Shown in pieces: positions 24,429-31,309 of a DNA stretch of 32,379 bases (position 1 is the first letter of the stretch; every line of letters begins with the position of its first letter). Source of the DNA: Acidimicrobiaceae bacterium (GTDB lineage: Bacteria > Actinomycetota > Acidimicrobiia > Acidimicrobiales > Ilumatobacteraceae); assembly GCA_947467375.1 (NCBI GenBank), contig CANIHL010000013.1, positions 1 through 32,379 on the forward strand. The letters run 5' to 3'. The translations under genes were made by a program, and so were the position numbers. The notes under the pieces are model-generated. The model was not told the DNA's origin. It did not search any database and was given only the letters and a program-made list of their open reading frames with translations.

Positions 24429-25051
24429 ATATCGCTCATTAACGCAACGGGCACTCCAAGCCCAACGGCACCACGAAATGTGGCAATCAATCTGTTTTTT
24501 TGCACTGCTGGTTTTGGTGGGCTCAACACATCTGGACCCAAGTACGCGGCAACTTCATGTACGTCAGCAACGTTCAAAACAAAACCCCATAAAGCTGCAT
24601 CGCCTGGCGGCATTGATGGCGCCGACACGATTTCAATGATCACATCACCCAGTCGGTGAAAACCTTGGCGCACACTATTTCCCGCATCGCGAATTCGTTT
24701 TAACTCTGCACCAGTCGCCTGCTGTAACGCGTGCGACGTGCGTTCTAAGTCGGGTGTATTCACCACAACGTGATCGATGCCGATTGGCGTCAACATAAAC
24801 CCGTGTGCATCGTGTTGTTCACTTTGGCCATTGCCAGTAATTCCAGTTGTGGGAATTCCATCAATAGACACAATCGTGGAATCGATGTTGCTCAACACCC
24901 AAGAATGCATTCCGGGTGGCAGCGTCTCATTAATGCGAAGCGCAATCTCGCCAATGGCAAATACACCATCATGAGAAAAATTGATTCCTACCTGCGCCCA
25001 GTTGGCGCGGGAACCACCGATGACCAATTCACAAATTCGTGCCGAACTCAT
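24425..25051 (-). CDS. VOC (glyoxalase/bleomycin-resistance fold) protein
   Basis: 208 residues from the ATG at 25051. A GTG at 25060 would add three residues. The second half has the clearest vicinal-oxygen-chelate signature: IGIDHVVVNTPDLERTSHALQQATGAELKRIRDAG, then GDVIIEIVSAP and ALWGFVLNVADVHEVAAYLG, one beta-alpha-beta-beta-beta module with His and Glu positions usual for metal binding. The first 95 residues (ICELVIGGSRANWAQVGINF) look like a degenerate paired module. The reaction is unknown. The last bases overlap the nuclease gene's stop on the other strand by four bases. The bL37-like gene lies 23 bases upstream on the same strand and may be co-transcribed. Confidence 0.8.
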   Translation of the reverse strand: MSSARICELVIGGSRANWAQVGINFSHDGVFAIGEIALRINETLPPGMHSWVLSNIDSTIVSIDGIPTTGITGNGQSEQHDAHGFMLTPIGIDHVVVNTPDLERTSHALQQATGAELKRIRDAGNSVRQGFHRLGDVIIEIVSAPSMPPGDAALWGFVLNVADVHEVAAYLGPDVLSPPKPAVQKNRLIATFRGAVGLGVPVALMSDI

Positions 25052-25074
25052 ATCAGGCACGCCAGTGCTGTTGC

Positions 25075-25161
25075 TTAGCCACGCCCCATGTTTGGACGCT
25101 TACCGTGGTTGGCCTTCGAGCGACGCATCTTGGCTTTTTTCTTCTTGGTCTTCTTCGACAT
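25075..25161 (-). CDS. 28-residue basic protein, probable ribosomal protein bL37
   Basis: 28 residues, about half lysine and arginine, too short for usual gene-finding cut-offs. It starts MSKKTKKKKAKMRRSK and ends in ANHGKRPNMGRG. The KANHGKRPN segment matches what I recall of bL37, the tiny large-subunit protein seen in mycobacterial ribosome structures and conserved in actinobacteria. TAGCAT (25171-25176, reverse) lies nine bases before the ATG, with a GGCGGG in between. The gene stands between the HNH nuclease gene and the VOC gene on the same strand. The identification rests on memory of a short motif, so it is probable rather than certain. Confidence 0.7.
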   Translation of the reverse strand: MSKKTKKKKAKMRRSKANHGKRPNMGRG

Positions 25162-25202
25162 AGTCCCGCCATGCTAACGGGCAATCTTGGGAATTCCGAT
25201 GG

Positions 25203-26597
25203 CTATGCCCGACGCCAGCGGGCCCTTCCGCCCGAATATGGCGTGCCAGATGCATCCGTTTTTGAGCACACATAGGTGGTTGGCGTAGTACTTCCACTCA
25301 ATGTGTAATAGCCAATTGCGCCTTCTGGAGAACAGTACGAACCTGGGCTTATTTGTGCAACTGTGCCCGCAGATGCGGTGTTTGGTGTCACCGTTGCATT
25401 GGTTATTGCTGCAGGTGGATTCGTGACCACCGTCGTGCCACCTGAAATATTTGGCAAGTTTGGAATTGGCGCAATGTTCAACGAACTGCATGACGATTGC
25501 AACAAGTTCTTGATGCGCCCAAATTCACTCGAATCCATCGAGAGGCTCCAGCGAACTTTTACCGCAACCCAATTGCCGAGATACGTGCACGTGTACGACT
25601 GCAGCGGTGGAAGCCAGTTAGACGGATCTTTATCGCTTTTCGATTGATTCACTGAATCTGTTACTGCCAACAATGTTCGGCTATCCGATGTGTCGTTTGC
25701 ATAGGCCTTTCGTTGCGCCGCACTCCATGCCCACGCTCCCGAGTCCCACGCTTCCTTCAGCGCTACGACATGGTCGATATCAATATCCGATGGATTACTC
25801 CACCGCGCGCCGTCATAGGGCGAAACCCAGTCCCCTGCAATCACATTGCAATTCACCGGGTCAACCTGTGGCAACGAAATGCTGTCACGCTTCAATACTT
25901 GATCACGAGAATCGCATCCGTCGCCATCAATGTCGCGCCAATGCTCAAACAACGCACGGTCGTATCCAACTTGATACTCATTTTCAACACGCACGAGCTG
26001 CAAGAGCGCAAGTGCACTTCCCACAACGGTTGGTTTTCCCGTTGTTGTCGTCACACTGATACTCGACGTCGTTGACGCAACGCTAGAAGTTGTTGTTGGT
26101 TTACTGCAGCGCTGCGTAAACGTTGTCTTCACCGCGCTGAACTCGCGCTGATCCATCGCAAGCCCCCATTTTGTTTTCACCGCCACCCAGTTTCCGAGAT
26201 ACGCACAAAGCGAATTGCTCGTGTTGGGCATCCAGCCAGCAGGGTCTTTATCGCCTCGTTGCTGCACACTTGTTGCGCGCACCAAAGCCAACATGGTGAG
26301 GTCAGCTCGATCATTCATGAAACTCTTTCGCTTTGCCGCGCTCCACGCCCACGCACCCGACTCCCAGGCTTCGCGAGTTGTCACGATGTTTGCCACGTTG
26401 AGTGCAGAAATTGACGGGCTCACCGCACCTGTAAAGAGTGACTGCCTGAAGCCCGCTGGTCGCTCGGGCGCAACCTTTATTGCGGCTAATTGAGTAAGCG
26501 TCGTTCCATCATTTGCACGAGGCTGCGCAATTGCAACAGAAGAAACACCGATTGCCATTACGACAATTGCGCCATGAACAGAAATGCGCCACTTCAT
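25203..26597 (-). CDS. Secreted HNH nuclease with a duplicated, degenerate N-terminal copy
   Basis: 464 residues with a signal peptide (about 1-25, cleavage near AIA-Q). Residues 68-164 and 273-370 are two copies of one domain and share EAW(E/D)SGAWAWSAA, YLGNWVAVK and a closing cysteine. The second copy is the active HNH type seen in DUF1524-like actinobacterial nucleases: DIDIDHVVALKEAW with Asp275 and His276, then Asn317 and Lys320 in SVNQSKSDKDPSNWLP. In the first copy the His position is Asn71 and the catalytic Asn is lost. A Thr/Ser-rich linker lies between them (168-188). The tail ends in a cysteine-containing module and GGRARWRR. A role in extracellular DNA scavenging or competition is inferred. 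TAGGGT (26604-26609, reverse) is six bases before the ATG. Confidence 0.85.
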   Translation of the reverse strand: MKWRISVHGAIVVMAIGVSSVAIAQPRANDGTTLTQLAAIKVAPERPAGFRQSLFTGAVSPSISALNVANIVTTREAWESGAWAWSAAKRKSFMNDRADLTMLALVRATSVQQRGDKDPAGWMPNTSNSLCAYLGNWVAVKTKWGLAMDQREFSAVKTTFTQRCSKPTTTSSVASTTSSISVTTTTGKPTVVGSALALLQLVRVENEYQVGYDRALFEHWRDIDGDGCDSRDQVLKRDSISLPQVDPVNCNVIAGDWVSPYDGARWSNPSDIDIDHVVALKEAWDSGAWAWSAAQRKAYANDTSDSRTLLAVTDSVNQSKSDKDPSNWLPPLQSYTCTYLGNWVAVKVRWSLSMDSSEFGRIKNLLQSSCSSLNIAPIPNLPNISGGTTVVTNPPAAITNATVTPNTASAGTVAQISPGSYCSPEGAIGYYTLSGSTTPTTYVCSKTDASGTPYSGGRARWRRA

Positions 26598-26610
26598 GGG
26601 TTCACCCTAC

Positions 26611-26865
26611 TTACTGTGCAATCAGTGGTACATCCATCTCGATGAATATGCATTCACCTGGGCACACTTCTGCAGCCTTTACCACTTCAACTTGATTCTT
26701 CACTTCGACGGTTGCCAGGCTTCCCGAACTTCCAGGATCATTTAATGTCACACCTGATTGCACAACATAGGCAATTCCGTCTTCTAGTTGCACGAAGACG
26801 TCGGGACAATGATCCACGCACAAGCCATCGCCCGTACATAAGTCTTGGTCAATCCACACACGCAC
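26611..26865 (-). CDS. Ferredoxin with Cys-Asp-Cys cluster motif
   Basis: 84 residues with a GTG start. The N-terminal motif DLCTGDGLCVDHCP gives Cys10, Asp13, Cys16 and Cys20. The far end AAEVCPGECIFIE gives Cys68 and Cys72. The second cluster ligand is Asp13 instead of Cys, as in Pyrococcus furiosus ferredoxin and many actinobacterial single-cluster ferredoxins, so a [3Fe-4S] or Asp-ligated [4Fe-4S] cluster is expected. Such proteins commonly feed electrons to P450s or other oxygenases, but no P450 is in the window. TAGCGT (26872-26877, reverse) sits six bases before the GTG, and its TAG is the stop codon of the upstream membrane-protein gene. Confidence 0.9.
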   Translation of the reverse strand: MRVWIDQDLCTGDGLCVDHCPDVFVQLEDGIAYVVQSGVTLNDPGSSGSLATVEVKNQVEVVKAAEVCPGECIFIEMDVPLIAQ

Positions 26866-26871
26866 GCTTGC

Positions 26872-26877
26872 ACGCTA
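26872..26877 (-). promoter_or_regulatory. -10 box of the ferredoxin gene made from the preceding stop codon
   Basis: TAGCGT on the reverse strand. The TAG (26875-26877) ends the MauE/DoxX-like gene and the hexamer lies six bases before the ferredoxin GTG. This allows separate, leaderless transcription of the ferredoxin. Confidence 0.5.
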
Positions 26878-27267
26878 ACGAATAAGCGCGGCAACCAAGA
26901 GGGCGAGCATCAACAAATTTCGCACAATATTGTTCCAACCAATTGGCTTCGTTGAGCGAAAACTCAAACATGCGCAGGGCGGTCTGTCGCCTGCAGCCAA
27001 TCGACGGGCAAGCAATGCGGTGAAACTTGATAGTGCGACTATCGAAGCAGATAGCACCGCATGTGTAGCAACACCAGCAATGAGCAACGAGCCCAGCACC
27101 ACTTCAACATAGGGAACGGTTGGGATTGCAAACGTCGGTGCACCGAGTCGCTTTGCTTGTGCTGGCCACAATTCGCGTGCAATAAATTTCTGCACTCCGG
27201 CAAAGATAAAAATCACACCAACAATCGCCGCCATCCACCAATTCAGCGAAAACACTTGCTCGTTCAT
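26875..27267 (-). CDS. MauE/DoxX-like small membrane protein
   Basis: 130 residues with four membrane segments: AAIVGVIFIFAGVQKFIA, TVPYVEVVLGSLLIAGVA, AVLSASIVALSSFTALLA and IVRNLLMLALLVAAL. FAGVQKFIARE and PCACLSF followed by KPIGWNNIVRNLLML match MauE-type members of the DoxX superfamily, which are linked to disulfide or redox handling in the envelope. The CAC pair (about 98-100) could be redox-active. The ATG overlaps the flavin reductase stop by four bases (ATGA), so translation is coupled. Its own stop doubles as part of the ferredoxin -10. Confidence 0.78.
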   Translation of the reverse strand: MNEQVFSLNWWMAAIVGVIFIFAGVQKFIARELWPAQAKRLGAPTFAIPTVPYVEVVLGSLLIAGVATHAVLSASIVALSSFTALLARRLAAGDRPPCACLSFRSTKPIGWNNIVRNLLMLALLVAALIR

Positions 27268-27770
27268 TGTGGCGGTGTAACGCCAGTTACCTTGCCTCGA
27301 TAAAAGACCATTGCTTCGCCAACAGATTCACTCACCGCAAGATGCTGAACTCGTCCGAGCACAAAACTGTGATCCCCAGCTGGAGTAACTGACTCGATGC
27401 TGCAATCAATAACAGCGAGAGCGCCTGCAAGCACCGGCATACCGCTTGGCGACTTAGTCCAATCAAGGCCATCAAACCGTGCCGCCATTCCGCCCTCGGG
27501 TTCGCGCGCAAATCTCCAACACAATTCGTCTTGAGCGCTCGTCAGCACATTGGCACAAAAACCTTTGCCTTCCGCAATGTGGGACCAACTACGCGAAGCA
27601 TTACCAGGGAAAAAGCCAACTAACGGTGGGTCAAGCGAAACCGAAACAAAACTGCCAATGGTGATTCCCGACGGCGCACCTGTTGCATCAACTCCAGTAA
27701 CCACAACAACTCCAGTTGGCAGATGACCAAGCACCTGTCGAAACCGAGCACTGTCAAAGTTGGCTTCCAT
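27264..27770 (-). CDS. Flavin reductase-like FMN-binding protein
   Basis: 168 residues from the ATG at 27770. The frame to 27788 adds six residues but lacks promoter support. The family is recognised by FRQVLGHLPTGVVVVTG near the start, TIGSFVSVSLDPPLVGFFPGNASRSW (FMN-phosphate region), GFCANVLTSAQDELCWRFA, and late GDHSFVLGRV and MVFYRGKV. Such proteins supply reduced flavin to two-component monooxygenases, or are split-barrel flavoproteins of other function. TAACAT (27778-27783, reverse) lies exactly 7 bases before the ATG. It forms an operon with the MauE/DoxX-like gene and stands back to back with the epoxide-hydrolase-like gene. Confidence 0.9.
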   Translation of the reverse strand: MEANFDSARFRQVLGHLPTGVVVVTGVDATGAPSGITIGSFVSVSLDPPLVGFFPGNASRSWSHIAEGKGFCANVLTSAQDELCWRFAREPEGGMAARFDGLDWTKSPSGMPVLAGALAVIDCSIESVTPAGDHSFVLGRVQHLAVSESVGEAMVFYRGKVTGVTPPQ

Positions 27771-27801
27771 CGCTTCAATGTTACCCAACTATGGTTTGGG
27801 C
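27771..27801. promoter_or_regulatory. 31-base intergenic region with two outward leaderless promoters
   Basis: TAACAT (27778-27783, reverse) lies 7 bases before the flavin reductase ATG and TATGGT (27790-27795, forward) lies 6 bases before the hydrolase ATG. Only six bases separate the two hexamers, so each promoter's upstream contacts fall inside the other gene. Confidence 0.6.
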
Positions 27802-28698
27802 ATGACCGCTCAGCACAACATTGCAACGCACGAAGTTTCTGCAAACGACTTGTCGTTCACCTATCTCGAATGTGGAACTGGACCACTTGCATTGTGCCTG
27901 CATGGTTTTCCTGACTCAGCGCACTCGTGGCGTCACTTACTCCCCGAACTTGCTTCTGCTGGTTATCGCGCGGTCGCTCCATTTATGCGCGGTTATGCCC
28001 CCACTTCCATTCCTGCAAATGGCGCGTACCAAACTGCGGCACTTGCAACAGACGCAAACGCATTGCACGAAAAACTTGGCGGCAATTCAGATGCCGTCAT
28101 TATTGGTCACGATTGGGGTGCGCCAATTACTTATGGTGCCGCAATTCTTGAACCGGAGCGGTGGAAAACAGTTGTAGGAATGTCGGTTCCACCATGGGGC
28201 GCTATGGGAAACGCGTTTGTCTCTAACCTCAACCAACTCCACCGCAGTTGGTACATGTTTTTCTTTCAGCATGCACTTTCCGATTTTGTTGTCGGTGCAA
28301 ACAATCTGGCCTTCATAGACATGCTGTGGAGTCAATGGTCGCCCGGATTTTTGGCACCACAAGATATTGCGAATGCCAAGGCCACCATCGCCACTCCAGA
28401 ACATCTTGCAGCAGCACTTGGCTACTACCGCGCAACGCTTGGCACAGGGTTTAGAGATCCTGCACTGAACGATGCGCAGTCACTGGTGCAAAGTGAAACC
28501 CCGCCGCAGCCGCTGTTATACCTGCACGGAACAACAGACGGTTGCATTGGCATCGAAGTTGCACATGATGCCGCAACGCGTGCGCCATCAAACGCACACG
28601 TAGAAATTGTTGAAGACGCTGGTCACTTCATGCAATTGGAACAACCGAAAAAAGTGAATGAACTTATCGTGAATTGGGTAACCAGCAACGCCTCATAG
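27802..28698 (+). CDS. Alpha/beta hydrolase with aspartate nucleophile, epoxide hydrolase-like
   Basis: 298 residues from the ATG at 27802, supported by TATGGT six bases upstream. The frame to 27760 runs antisense into the flavin reductase gene. The oxyanion loop CLHGFPDSAHSW begins with His35. The nucleophile is Asp104 in IIGHDWGAP, as in epoxide hydrolases and haloalkane dehalogenases. The acid is Asp246 in LHGTTDGC and the base His275 in EDAGHFMQLEQP. The lid carries a tyrosine and tryptophan-rich region (HRSWYMFFFQHALSDF), more like epoxide hydrolases. The substrate is unknown. It ends in a six-base convergent overlap with mutY. Confidence 0.88.
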   Translation: MTAQHNIATHEVSANDLSFTYLECGTGPLALCLHGFPDSAHSWRHLLPELASAGYRAVAPFMRGYAPTSIPANGAYQTAALATDANALHEKLGGNSDAVIIGHDWGAPITYGAAILEPERWKTVVGMSVPPWGAMGNAFVSNLNQLHRSWYMFFFQHALSDFVVGANNLAFIDMLWSQWSPGFLAPQDIANAKATIATPEHLAAALGYYRATLGTGFRDPALNDAQSLVQSETPPQPLLYLHGTTDGCIGIEVAHDAATRAPSNAHVEIVEDAGHFMQLEQPKKVNELIVNWVTSNAS

Positions 28699-29526
28699 CG
28701 GCAACTGCAACATTCCGTTTACATCAATGATTAAGTGATCCGTCAGTAGCGATTCAATAATCATTTCTGCACGATCTGGCTGTTTCACCAGACCCATGGC
28801 GTGTTCTGCCTTGGTCCGCGAAACTCCTCCAGCAACGAGTGCTTTCATGAGTTTGCCTCGTGCCTGGCGATTCGAACCTTCAAACCGAGCTTGCGGTTTA
28901 CTCGTTCCAGCAGAAGCAGGTGCCGGATCGTCGCCACCATGCAGACGCCAACCACACGAAGCCGCGATTGGGCAATGTTCACATTTTGGAGAACGCGCTG
29001 CACAACAGGTTGCACCAAAATCCATGAGCACTTGATTCCATTCCCAGGACAACCCAACGGGAACTAGTGAGTCTGCGATTGTTTGCGTTTCGCGTTTGCC
29101 AAGTGGCTTATTCTGCACGCGCGCGAACACGCGAGTGATGTTCGTGTCAACAACACCAACATCAACATGATCCGCGAATGCCAACACTGCTCGAGCCGTG
29201 TACTCACCAATTCCCGGAAGTGCAAGCAGTTGTTCTAAAGATGCGGGAACCTGCGATAGGTGATTGTGCACCATCAACTTTGCAGCTTCATGCAAATTGC
29301 GGCAACGACGCGGATATCCAAGGCCCTGCCAAATGGTGAGTAGATCCGACAGCGGTGCATCTGCACATTCACGTGGAGTTGGAAAAGCCTGAATGAAGGC
29401 TTGAAACTTTGGCACTACCCGATCAATCTGGGTCTGCTGAGACATCACTTCACTCACCAACACGTGCCACCTATTTCTTGTGGCGCGCCACGGGAAATCT
29501 CGCAGCTGTGGCAATCCCCACTGCAA
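28693..29526 (-). CDS. mutY: A/G-specific adenine DNA glycosylase
   Basis: About 277 residues. MutY removes adenine mispaired with 8-oxoguanine or G. Catalytic Glu26 in SEVMSQQTQ, the helix-hairpin-helix LPGIGEYTA (103-111), Asp127 in GVVDTNITRVF, and the [4Fe-4S] cysteines Cys175, 182, 185 and 191 (C-x6-C-x2-C-x5-C) are all in place. The C-terminal Nudix-like 8-oxoG-recognition domain of E. coli MutY is missing, as in other short actinobacterial forms, and a variable helical tail replaces it. The start is uncertain: no ATG or GTG occurs in frame between an upstream TGA and TTG 29526, so TTG or a rarer codon must be used. The MaoC gene ends 20 bases upstream. Confidence 0.93.
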   Translation of the reverse strand: MQWGLPQLRDFPWRATRNRWHVLVSEVMSQQTQIDRVVPKFQAFIQAFPTPRECADAPLSDLLTIWQGLGYPRRCRNLHEAAKLMVHNHLSQVPASLEQLLALPGIGEYTARAVLAFADHVDVGVVDTNITRVFARVQNKPLGKRETQTIADSLVPVGLSWEWNQVLMDFGATCCAARSPKCEHCPIAASCGWRLHGGDDPAPASAGTSKPQARFEGSNRQARGKLMKALVAGGVSRTKAEHAMGLVKQPDRAEMIIESLLTDHLIIDVNGMLQLPL

Positions 29527-29546
29527 CAGTGGGTCAACAATGTCGC

Positions 29547-30062
29547 TTAGCTCGTCCAGACGTCTTGACCGTCGTACGGACGCGCGCGCTTTGGCATAAA
29601 TTCACGCTTCCACACCATTACTCGCCTGCGGAAATAGCACACCTCTTTGCCGTCTTGGTTGAAACCTTTTGTCTCCACCGTTACGACTCCACGGTCATTT
29701 TTTGACTTCGACTCTTGAACATCGAGCACGCGTGTCTCAGCATGAATGGTGTCGCCGTGAAACGTTGGAAACTTGTGTTGCAGCGTTTCCACTTCAAGGT
29801 TGGCAATTGCAGCGCCACTCACATCTGGAACGCTCATTCCCAGCACCAGGGAATACACCAAGTTGCCAACAACCACGTTTCGGCCTTGAACGCTTTGCGA
29901 TGCAAACCAGTCGTTTGTGTGCAGTGGATGATGATTCATGGTGATCATGCAAAACAAGTGGTCATCTGCTTCGGTAATAGTTTTTCCTGGCCAGTGGCGA
30001 TACACATCGCCAACTGTGAAGTCTTCTAATGCTCTACCAAACGGGCGCTCATGAACGGTCAT
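29547..30062 (-). CDS. MaoC-like hydratase, possible mesaconyl-CoA hydratase
   Basis: 171 residues, one hot-dog domain. It reads GRALEDFTVGDVYRHWPGKTITEADDHLF (9-37), then TMNHHPLHTNDWFA where the R-specific hydratase motif normally has D-x-N-P-x-H. Here His48 is kept but the Asp and Asn positions are Asn43 and His45, a variation I recall from actinobacterial MaoC proteins encoded near ethylmalonyl-CoA pathway genes. NLVYSLVLGMSVPDVSG and the GDTIHAETRVLD and RGVVTVETKGFNQDGKEVCYFRRRVMVWKR strands match that subgroup. It probably hydrates or dehydrates a branched dicarboxylyl-CoA. TAGTTT (30069-30074, reverse) is six bases before the ATG and begins with the preceding gene's stop codon. Confidence 0.78.
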   Translation of the reverse strand: MTVHERPFGRALEDFTVGDVYRHWPGKTITEADDHLFCMITMNHHPLHTNDWFASQSVQGRNVVVGNLVYSLVLGMSVPDVSGAAIANLEVETLQHKFPTFHGDTIHAETRVLDVQESKSKNDRGVVTVETKGFNQDGKEVCYFRRRVMVWKREFMPKRARPYDGQDVWTS

Positions 30063-30068
30063 AACAAC

Positions 30069-30074
30069 AAACTA
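30069..30074 (-). promoter_or_regulatory. -10 box of the MaoC gene made from the preceding stop codon
   Basis: TAGTTT on the reverse strand. TAG (30072-30074) is the stop of the flippase-like gene and the hexamer lies six bases before the MaoC ATG. It is the third stop/-10 overlap in the window. Confidence 0.5.
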
Positions 30075-31238
30075 CTCCTCATCCTCATCACCAAGTAAAA
30101 ACCTGTTCTTTATTTCAGGCAGTGGATATTGGCCAGTGCGGTCGCGCGGAGCGTACTGCTCCAGGAATTCGTACTTCGTTGTTGGGTGCTCGGTTGCAAT
30201 TTTGGTGACTCTGCGCAACGAACCCAATTTCTCTTTTCGCTCAATTGCAAACGGACCAATCCGCAGAGATAGGTACGTGAACCCGCCAACAAGAATCGGC
30301 AACCAATATTGAGCAATTCGATACGTCAATACACCAACCGTGGCGATGTTTCGAGTGAGTCCGAAACCAACAAGTGTCGGAATGTAAATACCTTCCACAA
30401 TTCCAAGTCCGCCAGGAGTAATTGGTACGACCGACAAAATATTGGCAAGCCCGAACGAAACAATGAGTGCATCTGGCGCAACGTCCCCGCCAAATGCTCG
30501 AATGAACACCCACAACGCGAACATGTCGAGTAGCCAATTCACGAGTGCCCAACCCAAAACTCGCGTGAGTAATTTTGGTTCCGATGCCAAGCCTTGGAGA
30601 CGATTTCCTAAATGCTCCAACACTTCGGCCGCATGGTCTTCGTCCATCCGAAGTTTGCGTGCACACAAACGAATGAAACGTTCTGCTCTTCCTTGTCCAT
30701 CAATTAATCCGAAAATCAACGCTGCGGCAATCAGCATCAAAATGATTCCAATAATTGCAGCGGTTCCATAAGCAGCGTTCACTCCGCGGCCCGCTGAAAC
30801 AATCAGACCAAACCACAAAATCACATTGAGCATGACTGCAGATCCAAGACCGGCTGTTGCCAATGCGAATCCGGCATCAGGGCCTGCAACGCCAGAAAGT
30901 GTGAGCATGCGATAACCGAGCGCGGTGCTCGCCGCACTGCCACCAGGAAGAATGTTGCCCACCGACTTTGTGCTCAATTGAATGCGGAATAATCGGAGAA
31001 CCGAAATTTCATTGCCGTGTTCAGCAAGCGCTGCTTTCGTCAGTAGCGAGTAGCTAAACAGCGCAGCGAATTCGAGGCCCAGACCAAGCACGAGTAACGA
31101 GGGCTTAATTTGCGTGAGGTCAGAAACCGCTTTTCGAAAACCAGGGATAAGCGGAAGAACAAAGAAATACAGAATTGCTGCAAACAGCACCCACTTGGCA
31201 GTCGTGAAAGCAGATTTCAACCCACTCAGCCTTGACAT
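30072..31238 (-). CDS. Lysylphosphatidylglycerol synthase/flippase-like integral membrane protein (UPF0104)
   Basis: 388 residues with about eight membrane segments, among them WVLFAAILYFFVLPLI, LLVLGLGLEFAALFSYSLL, AVMLNVILWFGLIVSAG, AIIGIILMLIAAALIFGLI and the pair around NWLLDMFALWVFIRAFGG. Family hallmarks are NILPGGSAASTALGYRML and VVPITPGGLGIVEG, found in the MprF flippase domain and its free-standing relatives, implicated in lipid or polyprenol-linked substrate flipping. No lysyl-transferase domain follows. The tail (about 320-388) is cytoplasmic and highly charged, ending in GDEDEE. TACGAT (31246-31251, reverse) is exactly 7 bases before the ATG. The substrate is unknown. Confidence 0.88.
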   Translation of the reverse strand: MSRLSGLKSAFTTAKWVLFAAILYFFVLPLIPGFRKAVSDLTQIKPSLLVLGLGLEFAALFSYSLLTKAALAEHGNEISVLRLFRIQLSTKSVGNILPGGSAASTALGYRMLTLSGVAGPDAGFALATAGLGSAVMLNVILWFGLIVSAGRGVNAAYGTAAIIGIILMLIAAALIFGLIDGQGRAERFIRLCARKLRMDEDHAAEVLEHLGNRLQGLASEPKLLTRVLGWALVNWLLDMFALWVFIRAFGGDVAPDALIVSFGLANILSVVPITPGGLGIVEGIYIPTLVGFGLTRNIATVGVLTYRIAQYWLPILVGGFTYLSLRIGPFAIERKEKLGSLRRVTKIATEHPTTKYEFLEQYAPRDRTGQYPLPEIKNRFLLGDEDEE

Positions 31239-31309
31239 GCCCTAAATCGTAGGTGACAACACCGTGCTGGGTTAGGCCCTGTGACCCAGTGCTCACTAGC
31301 GTTTACCGC
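31239..31309. promoter_or_regulatory. Divergent promoter region with a 6-bp inverted repeat
   Basis: TACGAT (31246-31251, reverse) serves the flippase-like gene and TAGCGT (31297-31302, forward) serves the acyl-CoA dehydrogenase, both at 7-base spacing. CTGGGT (31267-31272) and ACCCAG (31284-31289) are inverted arms around 11 bases just upstream of the forward -10, where an operator could lie. Confidence 0.5.

Noticed and set aside
31267-31289. Hairpin as intrinsic terminator
   Set aside because: The stem is only 6 bp with an 11-base loop and no T-run, and it lies between two divergent promoters where no terminator is needed.
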